Shown: piece by piece, positions 8,838 to 14,946 of the stretch | How the letters are laid out: every line of letters begins with the position of its first letter | Numbering within the stretch: position 1 is the first letter of the stretch | DNA from: an uncultured Clostridia bacterium | GTDB taxonomy: Bacteria; Bacillota; Clostridia; Christensenellales; Borkfalkiaceae | DNA length: 64,000 nucleotides | NCBI GenBank assembly: GCA_937912025.1 | Contig: CALDOZ010000027.1 | Location: 53,059 to 117,058, forward strand | Direction: 5' to 3' | Position numbers and translations under genes: made by a program | The notes under the pieces: generated by a model | Seen by the model: only the letters and a program-made list of their open reading frames with translations | What the model was told of the DNA's origin: nothing | Databases searched by the model: none

Positions 8838-8958
8838 AGTCATAGTTGCGGGTTAGATGAGGAACAAGATAAAGATAGATCGCAATTGACCTTGTTGGCT
8901 ATTTATAACTGCCTTTTTTGAAGTAACAAGGTATAACGAAGTAAGTATGACTTTAAAA
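8832..8958 (+). ncRNA. Candidate structured RNA, copy A
   Basis: A perfect 13-bp closing stem pairs 8832-8844 (TTTTAAAGTCATA) with 8946-8958. Inside, 8845-8850 pairs with 8881-8886 including a G-U pair, and 8889-8896 (ACCTTGTT) pairs with 8925-8932. The conserved segments GGGTTAG and CGCAATTGACCTTGTTGG recur in copy B (45199-45328, minus strand) while the closing stem differs yet still pairs. The G-U pair favours the plus orientation. It begins at the stop codon of the DUF4432 gene. I do not recognise it as a known RNA family. Confidence 0.5.
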
Positions 8959-8984
8959 TTGCACATATTAAACTTATTAATTTT

Positions 8985-9030
8985 AAAAAGACGCGGATTA
9001 TTACCGTAATAGTCATAGGGATTTTTACGA
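8985..9030 (+). repeat. ATAGGGAT-family dispersed repeat, copy 1
   Basis: AGACGCGGA, short AT stretch, then CGTAATAGTCATAGGGAT and TTTTTACG. Shares layout with copies near 10.6, 46.4, 49.4 and 49.7 kb. The gene-free stretch 8838-9274 otherwise holds the RNA candidate and two terminators. Confidence 0.5.
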
Positions 9031-9058
9031 TAAACCGAGGGTTTCAAATTAACAAGTT

Positions 9059-9085
9059 AAGGCGTGGCGTGATGCCACGCCTTTT
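9059..9085 (+). terminator. Terminator
   Basis: AAGGCGTGGC / GCCACGCCTT hairpin with T-run; probably ends the DUF4432-RNA transcript. Confidence 0.75.
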
Positions 9086-9101
9086 GTGTATCAATATAGT
9101 C

Positions 9102-9143
9102 AACGCCGACCTGTCCAAAAATACGGACATGTCGGCGTTTTTT
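9102..9143 (+). terminator. Second strong hairpin terminator
   Basis: AACGCCGAC-ct-GTCC / GGAC-at-GTCGGCGTT followed by T-run, 16 nt after the previous one. Confidence 0.75.
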
Positions 9144-9274
9144 GAAAGTTTTTTATTTTTATTGCTCAAAAGTTTATTAAATAACATTTTATTATTGTTT
9201 TTGTTTTTTATTCGTCGTAATACTTTATATCCTGTCTTGTAATTGGTTTATTTTCGTCATACTTATAAAAGTTT

Positions 9275-10129
9275 TTAATTTTCTTCTTCGTAGTAGTAAG
9301 AATAATCTATACCTTTCATAAAGATTTCACGGTCATCTATCTTATCCGTTAAAGCATTTTTGATAAGTGCTAAAATATTACTATAATCAACAACGCTTAA
9401 TTTCATTGCTTCTAAATATTCCGTTTTATCAATTTTACTCCAATCAACACATTTAGAAAGGTTTTTCTTTAATATCAAGTCTAACCAAATACGAGTAGTT
9501 CTTCCATTTCCTTCCATAAAAGGGTGGGCAACGTTCATTTCAACGTATTTTCTCACAATTTGCTCAATGGTTTCTTCAGGCATCTTTTCAATCGCGTCAA
9601 GCGTTTGGTTTAAATATCCAACGCTTGCGAATACGAAACCGCCTTTAGAGATATTTAACTTTCTAATTTGACCTGCAAAATCATATAAACCACCGAAAAG
9701 GTAAGCATGAATTTGTTGTAAGCCGTTTATCGTGCCGACTTCAATATCGTTAATAAGTCCGCTTTCAAACATTTCGTAAGCCTTGTTTTTGCTTTGCTCG
9801 TCAATAGACGTACCTTTCGTCTTAACCCATTTTAAGAACACGGCTGACTTTTTGCTTGGGATAATTGCTATAAGCAAATTTAATCCGTCGTCGTCTATAA
9901 CGTCCGTCAAATATTTCTTGCCGTCTTTCGCCGTTAATTTCAGTTGTTTGCAAATTGCAATCAACTCAGGATTTCTGCGTTTAATGGTCGCCCAATATAT
10001 TCTTGGCGAATTGCTTAAAGAAAGTGCTTCTATAATATCAACGGCACATAACCACCAACGAGAACTTTCTTCATCCCAAACCGAACGAACGGGAATGTTG
10101 TCAAAAAATCTAATAGAAGTTTTAATCAT
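9275..10129 (-). CDS. Fic-domain protein with BRO-N-like N-terminal domain
   Basis: A 284-residue protein. Residues ~8-110 resemble the BRO-N/antirepressor-type domain found in phage and toxin contexts (IPVRSVWDEES, AVDIIEAL). Residues ~125-250 form a Fic domain with the full active-site motif H202-P-F-M-E-G-N-G-R210. Fic enzymes transfer AMP or another nucleotide part to hydroxyl groups of target proteins. I see no clear inhibitory (S/T)xxxE(G/N) helix in the protein. It overlaps by 8 bp the upstream HTH gene, so the two form a tight two-gene operon that looks like a regulator-plus-toxin or a phage-derived module. Target unknown. Confidence 0.85.
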   Translation of the reverse strand: MIKTSIRFFDNIPVRSVWDEESSRWWLCAVDIIEALSLSNSPRIYWATIKRRNPELIAICKQLKLTAKDGKKYLTDVIDDDGLNLLIAIIPSKKSAVFLKWVKTKGTSIDEQSKNKAYEMFESGLINDIEVGTINGLQQIHAYLFGGLYDFAGQIRKLNISKGGFVFASVGYLNQTLDAIEKMPEETIEQIVRKYVEMNVAHPFMEGNGRTTRIWLDLILKKNLSKCVDWSKIDKTEYLEAMKLSVVDYSNILALIKNALTDKIDDREIFMKGIDYSYYYEEEN

Positions 10130-10337
10130 TTTTATCCTCTCTCACGATTTCTAATATATCGTCTAACCCACAATTAAGGGCGTTGCATATTTTAAGAAGA
10201 ATATCCATATGCACGGTTTCATTTCTACCAAGTTTCGCCATAGCAGTAGTGGTGATGCCCGCTTTTAAGCGTAGGTCTTCTTTGCGCATTTCTTTATCTA
10301 TAAGAAGTTTCCATAATTTTTTATAACTTGCAGCCAT
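10122..10337 (-). CDS. XRE-family HTH regulator, partner of Fic protein
   Basis: A 71-residue protein that is just a Cro/CI-type helix-turn-helix (KEDLRLKAGITTTAMAKLGRNE, then a third helix and CGLDDILEI). It resembles small regulators encoded before Fic or other toxin-like genes. TAGGAG lies before the ATG. Its promoter at 10377-10405 is near consensus. The 3' end overlaps the Fic start by 8 bp, so the two are translationally coupled. It may repress the operon; no operator is proven, though a TTCTC-N9-GAGAA inverted repeat lies just upstream of the -35 box. Confidence 0.85.
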   Translation of the reverse strand: MAASYKKLWKLLIDKEMRKEDLRLKAGITTTAMAKLGRNETVHMDILLKICNALNCGLDDILEIVREDKND

Positions 10338-10376
10338 TTTAATCTCCTAAAAGGTAGTCTATAAGTCATTTTTATT

Positions 10377-10405
10377 ATTATATCACATACAATCAATTTT
10401 ATCAA
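10377..10405 (-). promoter_or_regulatory. Promoter of HTH-Fic operon
   Basis: Minus strand: TTGATA (10400-10405), 17-bp spacer, TGA-TATAAT with -10 at 10377-10382. Confidence 0.7.
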
Positions 10406-10473
10406 GATATTCTCCAATATTTAGAGAAAAATATTTTTATAAATTTGATATACAAAGTGCCACAAAATGGGGT

Positions 10474-10543
10474 AAAATCGAAGCAGGTAAAGAAAATTGC
10501 CACAAATTGCAATTTTGATATAAACCAAACGGGAAACCCGTTT
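10474..10543 (+). repeat. 32-bp conserved core plus GGGAAACCC hairpin, copy A
   Basis: Bases 10474-10505 are identical over 32 bp to the reverse complement of 46618-46649. About 20 bp further is hairpin AAACGGG-aaa-CCCGTTT (10527-10543), matched in the other copy by ATATGGG-ttt-CCCATAT. In one frame the core reads KIEAGKENCH and ends at a stop, so it may be a leftover coding end or a repeat. Confidence 0.5.
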
Positions 10544-10555
10544 ATATAAAAATAA

Positions 10556-10612
10556 ATATGGCGTAGTGATAAATCCCTATCACTACGCCATATTTTCCAC
10601 GTCTTTTTACGT
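10556..10612 (-). repeat. ATAGGGAT-family hairpin repeat, copy 2
   Basis: Perfect 16-bp stem (10556-10571 with 10578-10593) around AATCCC, preceded on the minus strand by GACGTGGA. Very similar to 49702-49757. It may also end transcription of azlD from the right. Confidence 0.6.
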
Positions 10613-10624
10613 TAAAATTTAAAA

Positions 10625-10948
10625 TTAAATTAAAAAAGTAATAATAACTTCGCTTAAAAACACCGCAAGAACAGAACAAATGGCAACCACCACAAGCGAG
10701 CGTTTTGAAATTGATGCAACGAGCGCTACCGCCGTTCCAACCATTGCGGTATAAACGTTATTAGTAGCGTAAAATATCGCTGGGAAAGTCATTGCCGACA
10801 GCACGGCGTACGGAACGTAATATAGCAAACTATTTATAAAGCGTGACTTAATTTTCTTTTTAAAAAACACGAAAGGAATCATTCGTATTAAATACGTTAC
10901 AAGCGCCATAACTCCAACAAGAATAAGCATATAAACAGTATTATTCAT
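10625..10948 (-). CDS. azlD: AzlD, small subunit of branched-chain amino acid exporter
   Basis: A 107-residue membrane protein with four hydrophobic helices and the AzlD pattern TYLIRMIPFVFFKK followed by a short PYAVLSAMTFPAIF segment. AzlD pairs with AzlC to export branched-chain amino acids across the cytoplasmic membrane. It overlaps the end of azlC by 8 bp, so the two are translated together. It is the last gene of the unit and is followed by a hairpin repeat. Confidence 0.88.
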   Translation of the reverse strand: MNNTVYMLILVGVMALVTYLIRMIPFVFFKKKIKSRFINSLLYYVPYAVLSAMTFPAIFYATNNVYTAMVGTAVALVASISKRSLVVVAICSVLAVFLSEVIITFLI

Positions 10949-11714
10949 TTTCGCCCTCCTTGCCGTTAGGCGTTGTAGGCGTTACGTTTTCGCAGTTGTC
11001 GTTAAATTGTTGCTTTCCGTCGTCAATTGGAAATAATATAGCGCCTATAACCGAAGCGACAACGGCGGAAATAACGTATACAAGACCAGGTGTAACTTCA
11101 CTTAAAAAAGGAATGAAATAAAACGCGCACGATATTGTAATACTTATAAAAATTACAGGGAAAACCTTGTGGTTTTCAATAGCGGTAGGAATAACTATTG
11201 CAATAAACATAGCGTATAAAGCAATATTTAAAGCGTTAATTATAATGGTGGGAAGAACGCTACCTAACACAGCACCCGTGAGAGTTCCAAGCGCCCAGCC
11301 AATATAAGGCAACGTCATAAGTCCAAGCATATAATTACGAGTAACGGGCTTAACGTTGGTAACGGCAACGGCAAAAATCTCATCGGTTATACCAAACGCG
11401 CACAAAATTCTGTCTAACAACTTAAATTTAGCGTCAAGTTTTTGCGAAAGGGTAATGCTCATTAAAAAATACCGCGCGTTAATTACAAGTTGAGTAAGTA
11501 TAATTTCAGCAACCGTACCCAAAACGGCAATTACAGCAACACCCGCAAGTTGCCCGGCGGACGTAAGGTTGGTCATAGAAATTAGCACGGCAATAAACTT
11601 AGGCACGCCAAGACTTACCGCCGTTACGCCGAACGCGATAGAAACGGATAAATATCCAAGCGCTATGGGAATGCCGTCTCGCAAACCTTTTTTATAAGTA
11701 AGTTGTTTTTCCAT
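10941..11714 (-). CDS. azlC: AzlC, permease of branched-chain amino acid exporter
   Basis: A 257-residue polytopic membrane protein matching the AzlC family: GLRDGIPIALGYLSVSIAFGV at the N-terminus, NLTSAGQLAG, the NARYFLMSITLSQ motif and about seven hydrophobic helices. With AzlD it exports branched-chain amino acids or analogues. The charged C-tail after helix 7 is cytosolic. Start chosen at the ATG giving MEKQLTYKKG; no clear ribosome-binding site is seen upstream. The gene order azlC-azlD with overlap is typical. Confidence 0.9.
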   Translation of the reverse strand: MEKQLTYKKGLRDGIPIALGYLSVSIAFGVTAVSLGVPKFIAVLISMTNLTSAGQLAGVAVIAVLGTVAEIILTQLVINARYFLMSITLSQKLDAKFKLLDRILCAFGITDEIFAVAVTNVKPVTRNYMLGLMTLPYIGWALGTLTGAVLGSVLPTIIINALNIALYAMFIAIVIPTAIENHKVFPVIFISITISCAFYFIPFLSEVTPGLVYVISAVVASVIGAILFPIDDGKQQFNDNCENVTPTTPNGKEGENE

Positions 11715-11818
11715 AAATTTTAAAGTTCTTGTAAAAATTTTTCACATTAGTTAAAAGTAAATTAGTTTTATAAACAAATTAAATTGTTTTAAAAGTTTAT
11801 ATAGTTACTTTAAAGTGT

Positions 11819-13207
11819 TTAAGCGGATAATTTTTTCATTATTTTAAATTCGCGAATAATAAAAATAATACTGATGGTAAAAGAAATGACGTCTGCAATA
11901 GGTCCGGCGAATAATATTCCGTCAAGCCCAAACGCCAACGGCATAAGAACAACGAGCGGTATAAAAAGCAATACTTGTCTTGAAAGAGAAAGTATTACGC
12001 CAATAAATGGTTTACCAATCGCCGCAAAGAAGTTAGACGATATAATTTGTATTCCAACGCATACGAGCATCGATAAGAAAATGCGCATAAATTTTTCAGA
12101 AAATTCAAAGTAAAGTTCGTTGCCGTTACCAAAAATACTTATAATAATTCTTGGGAAAAGTTGGAATAATAGCGTTCCGGATAGAGCAACGATAGCGCTA
12201 ATTTTAATAACCGTTAAGTACGTTTGCTTTACGCGGTTAAATTGGGTTGCGCCGTAGTTGTAGCCAAGTATTGGCTGAGATCCTTGAGAAAATCCAACGA
12301 AGACCGAAACAAAAATGGAATTGGCTTTCATAATAACGCCACACGCGGCAAGCGGAATATCCGCTCCGTAAACTGAAAGACCGCCGTAATGACGTAAAAG
12401 GTTATTTAAAACTATTTGCACCGCCGCAATTGCAATTTGGTTAAACGAATTACTAAGCCCAAGCGGAGCAACTTGTCCCCAAAACTTAAAATCGGGTTTA
12501 ACAACGTATTGCATAGCGTTAACTTGTTTGAACTTAAACAAATACGCAACCACCATACCGCACGAAATTATTTGAGAAATAACGGTAGCAATCGCCGCGC
12601 CTGCTACGCCCATATCCAAAACGAATATAAAAACGGGGTCTAAAATGGTGTTTACAATAGCGCCTACAACCATACACGCCATTGAATAACGTGGGTTACC
12701 GTCCGCGCGAATAAGATTGCTAAAAGCGTTAGTGAAAATTAAAAACGGCATACCTATTGCGGTAATAGAAACGTACTCTTTTGCATAAACGAAAGTTTCT
12801 TCCGTCGCGCCGAAAGCGTTGAGTAAAGGCGATAAAAAAATCTCTACAATAGTGGCGTATACGCTACCTAAAATAACTGACATCCAAACGGCAGTTCCTA
12901 CGCATTTTGATGCGGTTTCCCCGTCCTTTTTTCCAAGTGAAAGAGAAAATAGCGACGCGCTACCAATACCTATAAGCAACGAAATTGCAAGACTAATAGT
13001 CGTAAGTGGAAAAGCAACGTTAGTAGCGGCGTTTCCAAGCATTCCAACCCCTTGACCAATAAATATTTGGTCTACGATGTTGTATAGCGAACTTACAATC
13101 ATTGCAATAATACTTGGAATAGCAAACTTGCTTAATAGTTTAGAAATTTTTTCATACCCAAGCGGGTTATTGTGCGTTTGTTCTTCATTAGTTACAAATT
13201 TATCCAT
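11819..13207 (-). CDS. MATE-family multidrug/metabolite efflux transporter
   Basis: A 462-residue membrane protein with 12 expected helices in two homologous halves, and the MATE signatures IPSIIAMIVSSLYNIVDQIFIGQ near the start and AIGMPFLIFTNAFSNLIRADG in helix 4 region. It would use a Na+ or H+ gradient to expel cationic compounds. No ribosome-binding site precedes the ATG. The promoter at 13218-13246 predicts a leader of only about 4 nt. Monocistronic, convergent with nothing nearby. Confidence 0.9.
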   Translation of the reverse strand: MDKFVTNEEQTHNNPLGYEKISKLLSKFAIPSIIAMIVSSLYNIVDQIFIGQGVGMLGNAATNVAFPLTTISLAISLLIGIGSASLFSLSLGKKDGETASKCVGTAVWMSVILGSVYATIVEIFLSPLLNAFGATEETFVYAKEYVSITAIGMPFLIFTNAFSNLIRADGNPRYSMACMVVGAIVNTILDPVFIFVLDMGVAGAAIATVISQIISCGMVVAYLFKFKQVNAMQYVVKPDFKFWGQVAPLGLSNSFNQIAIAAVQIVLNNLLRHYGGLSVYGADIPLAACGVIMKANSIFVSVFVGFSQGSQPILGYNYGATQFNRVKQTYLTVIKISAIVALSGTLLFQLFPRIIISIFGNGNELYFEFSEKFMRIFLSMLVCVGIQIISSNFFAAIGKPFIGVILSLSRQVLLFIPLVVLMPLAFGLDGILFAGPIADVISFTISIIFIIREFKIMKKLSA

Positions 13208-13217
13208 ACAAGTGAGT

Positions 13218-13246
13218 ATTTTAGCAAAATTTTGTTAAGATTGCAA
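13218..13246 (-). promoter_or_regulatory. Promoter of MATE gene
   Basis: Minus strand: TTGCAA (13241-13246), 17-bp spacer, TGC-TAAAAT with -10 at 13218-13223. Confidence 0.6.
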
Positions 13247-13339
13247 GCGTTTGATTTGAGTGGGGTAAAAATATCACACACAGTTTGTAGCGTTATAAAT
13301 TAATGGGGGGTAATATGTTTTTTGTCCGTCATTGCAAAT

Positions 13340-13730
13340 ACGCTACCGTGACGGGCTAATGAAGAATTTCTATCTACTTGTCATTCTGAGATTTGCTAAC
13401 TTTGATAGGCAAACGAAGAATCTAAAGATAGATACTTCGAAAGCAGAGCAAGAAAGCCCGTCTCAGTATTACAGTACGGGAGATGTTTCGAAAGTAGAGC
13501 AAGGGGCAACTCTCAACATGACGTTGTCACGCCGTCATTTTGAAATGCGCGTACTTGACGGGTTAATGAAGAATCGCTAACCACTTGTCATTCTGAGATT
13601 TGCTAACTTTGACCGACCTACGAAGAATCTAAAAGAGATGTTTCGAAAGTAGGGTAAGGGGCAACTCTCAAAATGACGTTGTCACGCTGTCATTTTGAAA
13701 CGCGCGTACTTGACGGGTTAATGAAGAATA
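13340..13730. repeat. CATTCTGAG...GAAGAATCT intergenic repeats, array 1
   Basis: Two degenerate units (about 13376-13580 and 13583-13729), each starting CTTGTCATTCTGAG, then CGAAGAATCT, GATGTTTCGAAAGTAG, GGGGCAACTCTCAA and ending GACGGGTTAATGAAGAAT. A third partial unit end lies at 13340-13365. The same units occur at 18621-18921. Fills most of the 13208-13832 gene-free stretch. No coding function seen. Confidence 0.75.
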
Positions 13731-13760
13731 TAAAAAACTTAACTAATTTTAAAATTACTC

Positions 13761-13789
13761 TTGAAATTTTAATTTAATTGTAATATAAT
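13761..13789 (+). promoter_or_regulatory. Promoter of the BFD/desulfoferrodoxin operon
   Basis: TTGAAA (13761-13766), 17-bp spacer, TATAAT (13784-13789). Confidence 0.75.
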
Positions 13790-13832
13790 AAAAAAACAAT
13801 AATACATATTTATCCTTAAGGAGAATTTACTT

Positions 13833-14030
13833 ATGAAAGAAAATTTTATAGTATGTAACTGTATGCAAGTTAGTTATAAAGATATTGTAAAAGCGCTTAG
13901 TGGTCACACTAAACTTGAAGACGTTATGGAACTTTTCTCAACCGTTCAAAAAATTACTCATTGTTCAATGGGTTGCGGTGGTTGTCACGATAAAGTTCTC
14001 GATTTAATTTCAGAAATTATGATGGGTTAA
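13833..14030 (+). CDS. BFD-like [2Fe-2S]-binding protein
   Basis: A 65-residue protein with the bacterioferritin-associated-ferredoxin type pattern: C8-x-C10 and, 34 residues later, C44, C48 and C51 in CSMGCGGC. Such domains bind one [2Fe-2S] cluster and pass electrons or sense iron. The extra cysteine is unusual but seen in anaerobe homologues. AAGGAG precedes the ATG. It lies 11 nt before desulfoferrodoxin with a shared promoter, suggesting electron supply to superoxide reductase, which is inference from context. Confidence 0.8.
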   Translation: MKENFIVCNCMQVSYKDIVKALSGHTKLEDVMELFSTVQKITHCSMGCGGCHDKVLDLISEIMMG

Positions 14031-14041
14031 GGAGGTTTATT

Positions 14042-14416
14042 ATGGCTCAAAAATTCTATATTTGTAAAACTTGTGGCAAAATTATTGACGTTATTAACGA
14101 AACTAAAATTCCTACCATGTGTTGCGGTCAAAAAATGGAAGAATTAATTGCAGGTACTACCGACGCGTCACTTGAAAAACACGTTCCAGTAGTAGCCGTT
14201 GAAAACGGAATTGTTACCGTAACCGTTGGCGCTGTTTCTCACCCAATGATTGAAGAACACTATATTGAATGGATTGTTTTAGAAACTAAAAACGGCGTTC
14301 AAAAGAAATACCTTGCGCCAGGTAGCGCTCCCGTTGCAACTTTCGCTATCACTAATGATGACGAAGTTGTTACTGCATTTGCTTACTGCAATCTTCACAG
14401 CCTTTGGAAATTTTAA
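14042..14416 (+). CDS. dfx: Desulfoferrodoxin, superoxide reductase
   Basis: A 124-residue protein with both desulfoferrodoxin domains. The N-terminal rubredoxin-like site has C8, C11, C27 and C28 (CKTC, CC). The C-terminal superoxide reductase site has H47, H67, H73, C116 and H119 (EKH, SHPMIEEHYIEW, CNLHSLW). It reduces superoxide to peroxide without making oxygen, a typical defence of strict anaerobes. AGGAGG lies before the ATG. Second gene of a two-gene operon with the [2Fe-2S] protein. Confidence 0.93.
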   Translation: MAQKFYICKTCGKIIDVINETKIPTMCCGQKMEELIAGTTDASLEKHVPVVAVENGIVTVTVGAVSHPMIEEHYIEWIVLETKNGVQKKYLAPGSAPVATFAITNDDEVVTAFAYCNLHSLWKF

Positions 14417-14426
14417 AAACGCATCC

Positions 14427-14617
14427 TTTAATGTGTAGCATTAAGGGAGGTGGCTTGCGCTAGCAAGGCGGAGGGATTAAATATTTTAACTTTACAATCT
14501 CTCAGTCACTTTGTGACAGCTCCCTTTACACAAGGGAGCCTAAAATTAGAAGTGATAATATATAACTTTACAATCTCTCAGTCGCTTTGTGACAGCTCCC
14601 TTTACACAAGGGAGCCT
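14427..14617. repeat. CTCCCTT/AAGGGAG palindromic intergenic repeats
   Basis: Two 55-bp units, 14487-14541 and 14563-14617, differ at one base. Each has a CAGTC-ACTTTGT-GAC mini-hairpin and a GCTCCCTT-tacac-AAGGGAGC hairpin. An inverted relative (AAGGGAGGTGG ... GGCGGAGGGA) lies at 14443-14475. The last unit is followed by a T-run and can end the desulfoferrodoxin transcript. The rest of the 14417-14946 stretch is AT-rich leader and promoter. Confidence 0.75.
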
Positions 14618-14779
14618 TTTTATTTTTTAAACCCAAAAACAACAAAAATTGCAGTAAAAATGCTAAAAAATAGCATAACAAATATAAAAAATAACAATAA
14701 AAAAATAAAAACAAACGCGTAAATTTTATTCTAAAACTAATACAAAAACAAAAAAGTTATAAAATTTTAGTTAAAATTG

Positions 14780-14808
14780 TTGCAAAATGCATAATGTTAT
14801 AGTATACT
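14780..14808 (+). promoter_or_regulatory. Promoter of first exported-protein unit
   Basis: TTGCAA (14780-14785), 17-bp spacer, TATACT (14803-14808). It predicts a ~130-nt leader with a GC-rich, alternating CGCG-type stretch at 14829-14875. Confidence 0.6.
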
Positions 14809-14946
14809 ATAACCGATAATCGAGTTTTGTCGCGTGCGTAATGCGCGTATACGCGCTACACAGTAGGCGCGCTCGTTAATGAAATAGAAAAATCGCGCAA
14901 GCGTTTTTGATAGAAAAAACAAAAAATTTTTTATAAGGAGAAAGTT

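Noticed and set aside
8853..9047. 64-codon minus-strand frame
   Set aside because: Covers the RNA candidate and a hairpin repeat, with no start signals and unlike codon use.
13332..13580. 82-codon frame and a similar one at 18630-18851
   Set aside because: Both are readings of the same intergenic repeat unit.
14450..14722. 90-codon frame
   Set aside because: It lies wholly in the CTCCCTT repeats, repeats its own peptide and has no ribosome-binding site.
14829..14875. GC-rich leader as a riboswitch
   Set aside because: It has alternating CG bases but no pairing pattern or conserved core of a known riboswitch.
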